In this document: positions 8,742-16,528 of the stretch, one piece after another
Position numbering within the stretch: the stretch's first letter is position 1
How the letters are laid out: the number at the start of each line of letters is the position of its first letter
Assembly (NCBI RefSeq): GCF_014836955.1
Contig: NZ_JACSPV010000017.1
Coordinates: 1 to 64,000 of the forward strand
Reading direction: 5' to 3'
Source of the DNA: Bacillus norwichensis
Lineage (GTDB): Bacteria; Bacillota; Bacilli; Bacillales; Bacillaceae_C
DNA length: 64,000 bases
Program-made: the position numbers and the translations under genes
The notes under the pieces: generated by a model
The model's input: the letters and a program-made list of their open reading frames with translations, nothing else
What the model was told of the DNA's origin: nothing
Database searches by the model: none

Positions 8742-9385
8742 ATGAGCAAAATTTTACAGTCATTCTTAGAAGAGAATTTTACAGGTTTAACGTTAAGGCC
8801 AGCCCTATTTTATTCATGGAAATATGGTCTTCGTTTTGAAATTTCAATACCGTGCAGACCACATTTTGAAAAGGATAATCTAATGCAAATTCTTCATCGG
8901 ACAAATACCTGTTTGATAAGGTGTTTGGAGAAGAGGATGAATTTTTGTTTGTTACAGATGTATATACTGCTAAACACAGTCTTTTGCTTCAACAAAAACC
9001 TTTAAATGTATATCGAAAATACTTAAAAGATAAGGAAACGTTATATCAATTAAAGCATTATCTTTTACCCAGTGTTTTTGAGGGCGATGAACAATCTGTC
9101 ACTCATCGCTTTGTGCTTTCTTGCAAGAAAAGGGAAATAAAGCATCACCACGTTTTACAGGCAATTAGTCATAAAGATTTTGCACCTATCATTTTGAAAA
9201 ATAATCTGGAAAGTGGATATGATATCTATTTTGTTAACCTTACGAATAAGATTATATTTCATTTATACGATGATCGCGGCTGTGATATCATCGCGTCAGA
9301 TAAAGAAGCTATACGGTTCCTATATGATGAATATAATGGGTGGATTTTGGATTATGATCGAGAAGAGATCAATAGAGTGTTTTAA
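8742..9385 (+). pseudogene. DUF3885-like gene split by a frameshift
   Basis: Two frames together encode one DUF3885-type protein. The first (from 8742) reads GLTLRPALFYSWKYGLRFEI and continues to QILHRTNT. The second takes over at about 8905-8915 with LFDKVFGEEDEFLF and runs to the family's typical end, YFVNLTNKIIFHLYDDRG followed by ILDYDREEINRVF. The two pieces join end to end without a gap, so a single base gain or loss near 8904-8915 explains the break. It may be a real inactivation or a sequencing error. The family's function is unknown. The upstream gap 8396-8741 shows no gene. Confidence 0.7.
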
Positions 9386-9449
9386 TAGATGAGCGCTGTC
9401 CTGTCACAAGGATAGACGCTCATTTTATTTGCAGACGGTTTAACTCTGA

Positions 9450-9591
9450 GATGAAAGCGTATTAGCATTCCATTCAGCAGGGGTTTTAAAACCAGGCTCA
9501 ATCTATTTAAGCATCCGGTGAATGGTCAGAGGAAATGTATCCAGCAGAGCTCGATACTATCAAATACGCCTATGCGTATTTGATAGTATCG
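9450..9591 (+). repeat. Family-1 structured repeat, copy B, diverged, with terminal palindrome
   Basis: A diverged, shortened copy: TTAGCATTCCATTCAGCAGGGG...ACCAGGCTCAAT, then AAGCATCCGGTGAATG, GTCAGAGGAAAT and GAGCTCGAT. It ends with an 18-bp perfect palindrome at 9552-9591 (left arm CGATACTATCAAATACGC, loop CTAT) followed by TTTT, which could also terminate transcription. Confidence 0.6.
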
Positions 9592-9655
9592 TTTTGTAGT
9601 CGTAGAAAGGGGTATCTGACTGAGCTTTCATTAGTCAGATGTGAAAGTTTTTTTA

Positions 9656-9699
9656 TTGACACTTAATGCTTTATATCTTAATATGTACATATGCTCATA
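9656..9699 (+). promoter_or_regulatory. Sigma-A promoter with ArsR/CzrA-like operator
   Basis: TTGACA (9656-9661) and TAATAT (9679-9684) are spaced by 17 bases. The palindrome TATGTACATATGCTCATA (9682-9699), of the form TATGnnCATATGnnCATA, overlaps the -10 box and the start site. This resembles metal-responsive ArsR-family operators and is placed to control the CDF exporter downstream. Confidence 0.65.
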
Positions 9700-9710
9700 T
9701 AATCAATTAT

Positions 9711-9848
9711 AAGGAGTTTACGAAGCTTTTATCACGTTGTTCGATGTATCAAAAAGATTAGAGGCGATTTAACATCCTTCTTTATTGAGCAAGATGATTA
9801 TGTTATTAAGTTTTTGAAACGAGCAATTGATTACATAGGGAGGTATTC
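9711..9848 (+). pseudogene. Possible remnant of a CadC/ArsR-type regulator
   Basis: AAGGAG (9711-9716) has no ATG at the expected distance, only ACG. The following bases encode, across one frame change at an A-run, LFDVSK then KKIRGDLTSFFIEQDDYVIKF. This loosely resembles the N-terminal region of CadC regulators (EKV.RIQGDL..). No helix-turn-helix or metal site remains. The position behind an ArsR-like operator supports the idea, but the similarity is weak and judged by eye. Confidence 0.35.
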
Positions 9849-9850
9849 AT

Positions 9851-10801
9851 ATGGCACATAACCATGGGCACGACCATACACATGGTACAAATAAAAAAGT
9901 ATTATTGATTTCTTTTCTAATCATTACTAGTTATATGGTTGTCGAGGCGGTCGGAGGATTTTTAACGAACAGTCTCGCTCTCTTGGCAGATGCAGGACAT
10001 ATGTTGAGCGATTCGATTTCGTTGGCAATTGCACTGATCGCATTTAAATTTGGTGAAAAGACAGCTAGCAAATGTAAGACTTTTGGCTACAAGCGATTTG
10101 AAATCTTGGCAGCGGTTTTAAATGGAATGACATTAATCATCATTGCGTTGTACATTTTTTATGAAGCTGTAAAACGGTTCGCAAATCCTCCTGAAGTGGC
10201 TACAACTGGGATGCTGATTGTCAGCAGTATTGGGTTAGTCGTTAATATTTTTGTCGCATGGATTATGATGCGCAAGAGTGATGTTGAAGAGAATTTGAAT
10301 ATGCGAGGCGCTTATCTTCATGTCATTGGTGATATGCTTGGGTCCATAGGCGCAATCGTTGCCGCATTACTCATGATGTTCTTCGGCTGGGGCTGGACAG
10401 ATCCATTGGCGAGTGTCATTGTTGGATTCCTTGTATTGAGAAGCGGCTATTTTGTTGCAAAGTCCGGACTACATGTATTGATGGAAGGTACACCTCAAAA
10501 TGTGGACATAGACGAAGTCATCCATACAATCGAGAGCGAAAAGGGAATTCAAAGCATACATGATCTGCATGTTTGGTCTATAACGAGCGGCTTAAACGCG
10601 CTTTCCTGCCATGCAGTTGTGAGCGATGAAGTGACGATTGCGGAAAGTGAACAATTACTTCGCAATATCGAACATCAACTTGCACACAAAAATATTAATC
10701 ATGTAACAATTCAATTGGAAACATCGGCGCATCTGCATGATGACTCAATATTATGCCAAATGAAACCTGAATCATCCGATCATCACCACCAGCATCATTA
10801 G
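9851..10801 (+). CDS. czcD: CDF family cation efflux protein (CzcD-like)
   Basis: 316 residues. The His-rich N-terminus (HNHGHDHTHG) is followed by six membrane helices and a cytoplasmic C-terminal domain. The CDF metal site is visible as HMLSD in helix 2 (LLADAGHMLSDS) and HVIGDMLGS in helix 5. A second His-rich tail (DHHHQHH) ends the protein. CDF proteins exchange Zn2+, Cd2+ or Co2+ for protons across the cytoplasmic membrane. GGGAGG lies before the ATG. The promoter upstream carries an ArsR-like operator, but no intact regulator gene is adjacent. The family is certain; the metal is inferred. Confidence 0.92.
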   Translation: MAHNHGHDHTHGTNKKVLLISFLIITSYMVVEAVGGFLTNSLALLADAGHMLSDSISLAIALIAFKFGEKTASKCKTFGYKRFEILAAVLNGMTLIIIALYIFYEAVKRFANPPEVATTGMLIVSSIGLVVNIFVAWIMMRKSDVEENLNMRGAYLHVIGDMLGSIGAIVAALLMMFFGWGWTDPLASVIVGFLVLRSGYFVAKSGLHVLMEGTPQNVDIDEVIHTIESEKGIQSIHDLHVWSITSGLNALSCHAVVSDEVTIAESEQLLRNIEHQLAHKNINHVTIQLETSAHLHDDSILCQMKPESSDHHHQHH

Positions 10802-10957
10802 AACAATAATGAAATATTGAAACTAGTAAGGCATGTGTTTTTTGCTTGATTATTAATAGTCCTTTTAATAATATTATGCTTATAAAAGTGTTTGAACGTC
10901 TTCGTGGAGGGGACGACAGAGGTTTAAAATAGGTAACGAAATTGCTCGGTACTGAGG

Positions 10958-11185
10958 ATTTTGTTTTTAGTTGCTGATAAAATATGATCATTACACATAA
11001 CGCTCAAAAATAAAGCTCTGTTGTATAGGGCTGGAAGACTCTCGGTAATGAGAGAGGACAGTAAGATGTCTCTTTCCACTTTGGCAGGAGAGGGACAGCG
11101 GTTCGAACCTAGTTGGAATCACTGCTGTTAAAGAAGCGTTTAACCTAAATAAGGGTTAAACGCTTCTTTTTTAAGGCTAAGTTTA
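10958..11185 (+). ncRNA. Unidentified structured leader RNA with intrinsic terminator
   Basis: A probable promoter (TTGTTT and TATGAT, near 10960-10990) precedes a stretch that folds well. GGAAGA (11032) pairs with TCTTTCC (11074), enclosing CTCTC/GAGAG (hexaloop GGTAAT) and GACA/TGTC (hexaloop GTAAGA). Next comes CAGCGG/CTGCTG (about 11097-11128) holding TTCGAAC/GTTGGAA. Then a perfect terminator follows: AAGAAGCGTTTAACC, loop, GGTTAAACGCTTCTTTTTT. The layout is that of a riboswitch or attenuator ahead of the EamA gene at 11270. It matches no riboswitch class I know. Another reading is an independent small RNA. Confidence 0.5.
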
Positions 11186-11269
11186 TCTATAATCATCAGA
11201 AAATATCAGTTTCAATTGCCGGGCGGTTTTAACAAAAATTTAATAACAGACGGGTGAGATCAAGACATT

Positions 11270-12178
11270 ATGTGGTTTATTTTTTCTATTTTAGCGGCTG
11301 TCTCTTGGGGGGCAGCAAATCTTTTTTACAAAAAAGGCTCAGATAGCAGCGACAGGTACAGCCATCTTAAGATTGTAACAATGGTTGGGTTCGTCATGGG
11401 GATTCACGCAGTTTTATATATGCTTGTGAAAGGAATTAGCTTTGATCCTTTTGATATGGTCAGATATTTTCCCGTTTCCGCTATGTATATTTTGTCAATG
11501 ACAATCGGGTATATTGGACTGAGATATATTGAATTATCAATCGCTGCGCCAGTTCAAAACTCTTCTGGAGCCGTTAGTGCGATATTATTATTTATATTTT
11601 TCCCGAGGGAAATGAGTTTCATAGAGATTTCAGGAATTGTTTTTGTCACAGCTGGTGTAATCGGGCTGGCTATCTTTGAAAAACAAGCAGACAATGTAGC
11701 TTTGCGAGCAAGTAATGAAGTCATCGACAAAAAGTATCAAATGGGAGTATTGGCCATCACCTTCCCCATCCTATACAGTCTCATTGATGGATTAGGGACC
11801 TTTGCTGATGGAATATATTTGGATGAAATGAAGCTTATCAGTGAAGATTCAGCTTTATTGGCATATGAATTCACATTCCTGATTGCAGCAATCATCTCCT
11901 ATTTTTATGTGAAAATCATCAAGCAGGAATCTTTTGTCATTTTCAAAGAACGTGATAAAGGATTAGCTGCCATCCTTGAAACGGTTGGTCAATTCTTTTA
12001 CGTGTTTGCGATGGCAGGTAATGCAATTATTGCCGCACCACTTATAGCGGCGCATGGAATTTTTTCGGTGATATTATCCCGTATCTTCTTGAAAGAAGTA
12101 TTGAGCTTTCGCCAGTATCTCATGATCGCAATCGTTATGCTGGGAATCATATTATTGGGAATAATGGAAGGCGGATGA
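11270..12178 (+). CDS. DMT superfamily (EamA) transporter
   Basis: 302 residues with about ten hydrophobic helices in two EamA repeats. The family-typical start MWFIFSILAAVSWGAANLFY and the second-half block AMAGNAIIAAPLIAAHGIF...LSRIFLKE are visible. It should export or import a small metabolite at the cytoplasmic membrane; the substrate is unknown. It lies alone downstream of an unidentified structured RNA with a terminator, which suggests its expression answers to a small molecule. The ribosome binding site is weak (GGGTGAGA). The family call is secure. Confidence 0.85.
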   Translation: MWFIFSILAAVSWGAANLFYKKGSDSSDRYSHLKIVTMVGFVMGIHAVLYMLVKGISFDPFDMVRYFPVSAMYILSMTIGYIGLRYIELSIAAPVQNSSGAVSAILLFIFFPREMSFIEISGIVFVTAGVIGLAIFEKQADNVALRASNEVIDKKYQMGVLAITFPILYSLIDGLGTFADGIYLDEMKLISEDSALLAYEFTFLIAAIISYFYVKIIKQESFVIFKERDKGLAAILETVGQFFYVFAMAGNAIIAAPLIAAHGIFSVILSRIFLKEVLSFRQYLMIAIVMLGIILLGIMEGG

Positions 12179-12242
12179 TTGTTCAAGGTATTTGTTTATT
12201 TGATATGATAATAAAAAATGAGTTTTTTGAAAGGGAGATATT

Positions 12243-12968
12243 ATGCTAGATTTGTTAAGATCACATGCTTCAGTTCGGAAATATAAAGATGTGCCGATTT
12301 CGGATGAAACGTTCCATGAAATGCTTCATGCTGCTCAGCATGCAGCTAGCTCTAACTTTGTCCAAGCTTATTCTGTCATACGCGTGAAGGATCAGGTTAA
12401 AAGGGCTAAGCTGGCAGAACTATCGAAAAACCAACAATATGATTCAGCCGCGTTAGCACTTGTTTTTTGTGCAGATTTGAAGAGGCTGGAGCATGCAGCT
12501 GCTCTTCACGGGAAAAAAATATTGGCTGGCGCGACAGAAAGTTTCCTTGTCGCCGCAATTGATACAGCGTTGTTTGCCCAAAACTTTGTTGTGGCGGTGG
12601 AGTCGAAAGGTTACGGCATTTGTTACATAGGAGGCGTTCGTAATAATCCGGGACCAATCAGTGATTTATTGGGGTTGCCTGATCATGTTATTCCTTTGTT
12701 TGGCATGACCGTCGGTGTACCCGATGAAGCAAATGAAGTGAAGCCGCGCCTTCCAATTACCGCAATTTTACATGAAGATACATATGACGAAGATAAGTAC
12801 GATGACATTCTTAAACAGTATGACTCTGTTATGAAAGAATACTACCATAATCGTTCCTCCAATAATAAAAGCAATGGATGGACAGATATTATGGCAGCTT
12901 TCTTGTCTGCACCGCGCAGAACATACATGCTTGAATTCCTGCAATCAAAAGGATTTCTAAAGAACTAA
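12243..12968 (+). CDS. NfsA-type NADPH-dependent FMN oxidoreductase
   Basis: 241 residues, the usual length of NfsA/NfrA nitroreductases. The N-terminal FMN-binding segment reads LRSHASVRKYKD. The central AALALVFCADLKR and GICYIGGVRNNP motifs and the VPLFGMTVGVPDE equivalent (VIPLFGMTVGVPDE) are typical. The C-terminal arm ends in LEFLQSKGFLKN. Such enzymes use NADPH to reduce flavin, nitro compounds, quinones or disulfides in the cytosol. The start has AAAGGGAG upstream. A terminator follows at about 12982. Confidence 0.88.
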   Translation: MLDLLRSHASVRKYKDVPISDETFHEMLHAAQHAASSNFVQAYSVIRVKDQVKRAKLAELSKNQQYDSAALALVFCADLKRLEHAAALHGKKILAGATESFLVAAIDTALFAQNFVVAVESKGYGICYIGGVRNNPGPISDLLGLPDHVIPLFGMTVGVPDEANEVKPRLPITAILHEDTYDEDKYDDILKQYDSVMKEYYHNRSSNNKSNGWTDIMAAFLSAPRRTYMLEFLQSKGFLKN

Positions 12969-12981
12969 ATGAAGAAGCTCC

Positions 12982-13016
12982 TCTCTCAGTCAGCTAGGCT
13001 GAGAGTTCTTTGTTTT
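12982..13016 (+). terminator. Terminator after the NfsA-type gene
   Basis: CTCTCAG (12983-12989) pairs with CTGAGAG (12999-13005), followed by TTCTTTGTTTT. Confidence 0.7.
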
Positions 13017-13211
13017 CACTTGAAATTTTTTGTGTCTTAAGTCATGGTGAAATGTGTTTCTTTTCTTTATTTCAAGGACTTGATACTAGGTATATTAGCT
13101 AGTGAGAAATAGGTATTAAGAATCAAAGATAGGCTTAATTACATCAAAAAACTAGGAATTTTGTCATGATTTGCTATAATGATATTTATAATCGTTTAGT
13201 TTTAAATCCAG

Positions 13212-13345
13212 ATAAAGGCAAACTTATTGAAAAGTAAGGACGCAAAGCTACGGACCTAAAGCTCATTGCTATGGTGGCCGAGTTGCCAAAGGAAATTGGA
13301 CACTACAGGTGGGCCCTTTTTTCTTGGGCGCACCTTTTTTTCTTT
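13212..13345 (+). ncRNA. c-di-GMP-I (GEMM) riboswitch with terminator
   Basis: The aptamer at about 13212-13287 carries the GEMM-I hallmarks: AAAGGCAAAC, the GGACGCAAAGC loop, CGGACCTAAAG, and the 3' ATGGTGGCC...TTGCC closing GGCAA. AGGTGGGCCC (13307-13316) pairs with GGGCGCACCT (13326-13335), followed by a run of Ts, forming a terminator between aptamer and gene. It precedes an EAL phosphodiesterase, so the cell appears to control breakdown of c-di-GMP by sensing c-di-GMP. The direction of the switch cannot be read by eye. Confidence 0.9.
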
Positions 13346-13364
13346 TGAAGGGAGGTATGAATTT

Positions 13365-14084
13365 TTGTCTGCTGAAAGCTTTATTCAAATGGACCAGTTT
13401 TATCATTTTTTTCAACCGATTTACGACATAAAAAGTAGTAAAAAAGTAGGGTATGAGGCGCTTTTTAGACATGAAACATACCCAAACCCTGAAGTAGCTT
13501 TTCAAACGGCCAAACAAGAAAATTGCCTTTATGATTTGGATTCCCAGTCCATTTATAAAGCTCTTTCAAGTTTTTATTCAGTAGATTCAAGGGAAGAACT
13601 CGGAGTCCTGTTTTTAAATATTTTCCCGTCGACCATTCTAAATCCGAATTTTCCAGATTTCGTTCAGCAAATAATTGCCGACAATGACACAGTCAATCAA
13701 CAAGTAGTCTTGGAGATATCTGAATCAGAGGCAATTCCGGACTTGGAAAGTTTAAAATATCGGTTATTTGGACTCCGGCAGGATGGATTTTTAATCGCAA
13801 TTGACGATATTGGGAGAGGATACTCAAGCGCAGAAACCATTATTGAATTAGAGCCCGATTACTTAAAGTTGGATCGTTACCTTGCTCAAGATTTACATAT
13901 ATTACAAAAAAAGCAAGAGTATATCTCGGTTTTTAAAAACTTTTGTGAAAAAACCGGAAGCAAATTGATATTAGAAGGTGTGGAAACAGAAGAAGAACTT
14001 CAAATGGCAAAAGCGTTGGGAATTTCAGGAGCCCAGGGCTATTATCTTGGGAAACCAGCTTTATTACAATCTGTATTTATTTAA
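13365..14084 (+). CDS. EAL domain c-di-GMP phosphodiesterase
   Basis: 239 residues, essentially one EAL domain, cytoplasmic, without GGDEF, PAS or membrane parts. The catalytic set looks complete: EALFR at 31-35, Asn85 (LFLN), Glu117 (LEISE), Asp147-Asp148 (IDDIG), Lys168 (LKLD), Glu204 (LEGVE) and Gln224 (GAQGYYLG). It should hydrolyse c-di-GMP to pGpG. The start is TTG 13365, with GAAGGGAGG nine bases upstream; the frame continues upstream through the terminator but without a start signal. Expression is set by the riboswitch just before it. Its place beside chemotaxis genes fits a role in switching between motility and attachment. Confidence 0.9.
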   Translation: MSAESFIQMDQFYHFFQPIYDIKSSKKVGYEALFRHETYPNPEVAFQTAKQENCLYDLDSQSIYKALSSFYSVDSREELGVLFLNIFPSTILNPNFPDFVQQIIADNDTVNQQVVLEISESEAIPDLESLKYRLFGLRQDGFLIAIDDIGRGYSSAETIIELEPDYLKLDRYLAQDLHILQKKQEYISVFKNFCEKTGSKLILEGVETEEELQMAKALGISGAQGYYLGKPALLQSVFI

Positions 14085-14125
14085 ATTTTGGAGTAAACAA
14101 AATGCCAGGATAAGGAGCATTATTA

Positions 14126-14464
14126 ATGTCAGCAATTCAAGAAATTAGTAGATATGATGTATTGTTATCACAATTTCCCTTTAAAAAAATACCAGTTAAT
14201 TCTGTAGATTACGATTCGCTAAAGAGGATGTTTGATTTTCTATATGAATATACAGACATTTACCAGCTTGCCTTTTTAAGAGGAGAGACGATGTTCCAAT
14301 ATTTGAAGTATCATCAAACCATGCAATTTGAAATCATTTCTTTTGCCCAAGCAATACAAGACATTAAAATATTTACTTTCTATTTAAAAAATGAAAGAGC
14401 GATTAATAATGATTTAAGGCTTGACTTTTCATTGCAAAATTATCATTTATGGGAAAGTTTATAA
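14126..14464 (+). CDS. Hypothetical protein downstream of the EAL gene
   Basis: 112 residues, not recognised. It looks like a soluble, mostly helical protein rich in Phe and Tyr (FDFLYEYTDIYQLAFLRGE, FAQAIQDIKIFTFYLK), without Cys pairs, signal peptide or membrane helices. AAGGAG lies before the ATG and the gap to the EAL stop is 41 bases without a terminator, so it is probably expressed from the c-di-GMP riboswitch. That context makes a small c-di-GMP or motility-related partner plausible, but nothing in the sequence proves it. Confidence 0.65.
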   Translation: MSAIQEISRYDVLLSQFPFKKIPVNSVDYDSLKRMFDFLYEYTDIYQLAFLRGETMFQYLKYHQTMQFEIISFAQAIQDIKIFTFYLKNERAINNDLRLDFSLQNYHLWESL

Positions 14465-14560
14465 ATCCTAATTGTCTAAACGAAAAATTTAGATGGTTTT
14501 TCGGTTTGCGTTTTTGTGAAACTTTTTTACTACATTTTGAAGACGGCATCCCTAATCTAC

Positions 14561-14587
14561 TAAAGATTGCTGGAAAGAAGCCGATAC
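14561..14587 (+). promoter_or_regulatory. Sigma-D-type promoter of hemAT
   Basis: TAAA (14561-14564), 15 bases, then GCCGATAC (14580-14587). This matches the B. subtilis sigma-D consensus TAAA-N15-GCCGATAT and lies about 90 bases before the hemAT start. Confidence 0.8.
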
Positions 14588-14679
14588 ATAATTTGTAGAA
14601 TATATGTCGAAGAAATAGGGATTAAGACCTATTGTGAGAATAATGTTGAAAACGCAAACGGCAAAGAGGAGGACGAAAC

Positions 14680-15987
14680 ATGAGTTTTTTTGGGCTTGGT
14701 AAATCAACTAGCAAAAAAGAAGATGGAATGAATCATAGTGAAAAAGTGAATACAAAGGTTGGTACAAAGATAGGGGATACTTCTATATTGGATAAAATCA
14801 ATATGATCAACCTTACCGAAAAAGATCTGAAGCTCCTCAAAAGTATTCAGCCACTGGTTAAGGAAAATATTGAACGATTAGTTGATGATTTCTATTCGAT
14901 TGTTATGAAGGTTGCAAGTTTAAAAGAGATTATTCAGAAGAACTCCACTGTCGAGCGCCTGAAGAAAACCTTAAGAGTTCATATTATAGAGATGTTTGAT
15001 GGGAACATAGATCAAAGCTTTATAGATAAACGATTGAAAATCGCAAAGGTGCATTATGTAATCGGATTGGAACCAGCATGGTATATGGGATCGTTTCAAG
15101 GTATTCACGATACGCTTACTCATCTAGCATTTAAGAGTGTAAAAGATAAGAGAAAGTTACAATCACTTCTTTCAGCTATCAATAAAATTCTAAGCTTGGA
15201 GCAGCAAATCGTTCTTGAAGCATATGATCGGGAAAACATGATAAAGTTAAATGCTCAGTTTGAAGAAGGGAAGATTTATCTTAAAAACCAAATGACTTCC
15301 GTGAGTGAAGGACTGGTTGCCCTTGCTGAACAGACACAGGCATCTGTCGCCGCTTTGAGTAAAAATATTCATGAGGTAAATGAAACGACTACAGAGAACA
15401 ATGAGCAGTCTATCTTAGCTAAAAATCATGCACAAGATGGACAGAACAAACTAAAGGAATTATTAGAAAAAATCAGCGTTATGGATAATTATTCAAGAGA
15501 TATGATTGAAAGCATCCATCGCCTGGGAGAGTCCTCTAATCAAATTTCCAGTGTTATTCACATTGTTCAAGATATTGCTGAGCAAACGAATATTTTAGCT
15601 TTGAATTCAGCCATAGAAGCAGCAAGGGCTGGCGAACACGGAAGGGGATTTGCTGTACTTTCCCAAGAGGTGCAAAGCCTTGCTGAGCAGACAAAGAATT
15701 CCATCTCACAAATTCACGAACTGATTTCTAACTCCAACCTGTATAAGGAACAGGTGATAAAGTCATTGAAGCATGTGGAAGAAGCGTTGATGTCCGGTAT
15801 TGCAACATCTGAACATACTCATGAAGCATTTCAGAATATTGCTCAGTCCATCCAGCAAAACAGCATGACGAATATGAAGGTCCAGGAGCAGATGGGTCAG
15901 CTCGTTGCCGTTGTCAATGAAATTGAAAATGCTTCAGCAATTGTGACGTCATCTGCAGAACAATTGAATGAAACCGCAATGGCTTAG
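14680..15987 (+). CDS. hemAT: HemAT globin-coupled chemotaxis transducer
   Basis: 435 residues without membrane helices. The N-terminal half (about 40-190) is a globin sensor; the proximal haem ligand is His125 in the characteristic [16 protein letters not shown] segment. The C-terminal half is an MCP signalling domain with the hairpin tip [20 protein letters not shown] and flanking coiled coil. HemAT binds O2 through haem and signals to CheA for aerotaxis. GAGGAGGACG precedes the ATG. A sigma-D promoter drives it, as in B. subtilis, and a terminator follows. The tip has Ser in LNSAIEA where most MCPs have Ala. Confidence 0.93.
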   Translation: MSFFGLGKSTSKKEDGMNHSEKVNTKVGTKIGDTSILDKINMINLTEKDLKLLKSIQPLVKENIERLVDDFYSIVMKVASLKEIIQKNSTVERLKKTLRVHIIEMFDGNIDQSFIDKRLKIAKVHYVIGLEPAWYMGSFQGIHDTLTHLAFKSVKDKRKLQSLLSAINKILSLEQQIVLEAYDRENMIKLNAQFEEGKIYLKNQMTSVSEGLVALAEQTQASVAALSKNIHEVNETTTENNEQSILAKNHAQDGQNKLKELLEKISVMDNYSRDMIESIHRLGESSNQISSVIHIVQDIAEQTNILALNSAIEAARAGEHGRGFAVLSQEVQSLAEQTKNSISQIHELISNSNLYKEQVIKSLKHVEEALMSGIATSEHTHEAFQNIAQSIQQNSMTNMKVQEQMGQLVAVVNEIENASAIVTSSAEQLNETAMA

Positions 15988-16040
15988 GTTTTTTTGAGGT
16001 GCGAAAATAACCGGGTTGAATCAGAACAATCACATTATTT

Positions 16041-16062
16041 CCCCCTCTTAGGGGGTTTTTTT
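16041..16062 (+). terminator. Terminator after hemAT
   Basis: CCCCC-TCTTA-GGGGG (16041-16055) followed directly by seven Ts. Confidence 0.8.
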
Positions 16063-16107
16063 GTAAGGAAGAAAATATACTTTGTTATGAAAAATGGGTA
16101 TTTAATA

Positions 16108-16292
16108 CTTCATTCAGCAGAAACCTCCCGCTTTTGAAAGTGATGAGATGAAGCATATGGATATTCCATTGAGCAGGGTTCAAAACCAGGCTGAACAAAG
16201 TTAAAGCATCCGACGGATGCTACAGGTTTTCAGAGGAAATTTATTGAGTTAAGCTCGATAAAACCTGGGCGCAAATATGCGAAAGCGCATTT
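16108..16292 (+). repeat. Family-1 structured repeat, copy C
   Basis: A full-length copy: ACTTCATTCAGCAGAA, a hairpin region ending GTGATGAGATGAAG, CATTGAGCAGGGTTCAAAACC...GCTGAA, GCATCCGACGGATGC, TTTTCAGAGGAAATTTAT, AGCTCGATAAAACCTGGGCG and CAAATATGCGAAAGCGCATTTGATA. No copy-specific terminal palindrome follows. Instead, bases 16293-16480 hold a tail resembling family 2 (GCTTGCCGCCTAAGG, GCGCACTTTGCGC). No gene is seen in the rest of the 15988-16528 gap. Confidence 0.75.
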
Positions 16293-16528
16293 GATAAGAA
16301 GCTTTTATTATCCGGATGGGACGTAAAGGAAGTACTAGTGCAAGCAAAGCGACAGGATGCGGCGGCTTGGCTTGAGCGGCCAGACGCCATCGCAAGGATT
16401 AAGCCAATTACTTTTGAAGGGAAATTTTGCGGCATTTCTCTTATGCTTGCCGCCTAAGGATGCGCACTTTGCGCTTTTTAAAAAAATGAGAATAGAGAAG
16501 ACAGCATGACTAGGAAGGTGAGCCCTGA

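Noticed and set aside
11096-11112. tRNA-like GGTTCGAACC segment near 11.1 kb
   Set aside because: The flanking bases do not form a T-stem and no acceptor or anticodon arm fits on either strand. It belongs to the hairpin of the unidentified leader RNA.
13266-13364. Upstream extension of the EAL reading frame
   Set aside because: The frame runs back through the riboswitch terminator but has no ribosome site; TTG 13365 with GAAGGGAGG fits better.
16340-16460. Possible short coding remnant after repeat copy C (reads EVLVQAKRQDAAAWLERPD)
   Set aside because: It has no start or ribosome site and its 3' end is the repeat tail GCTTGCCGCCTAAGG shared with other loci, so repeat sequence explains it.
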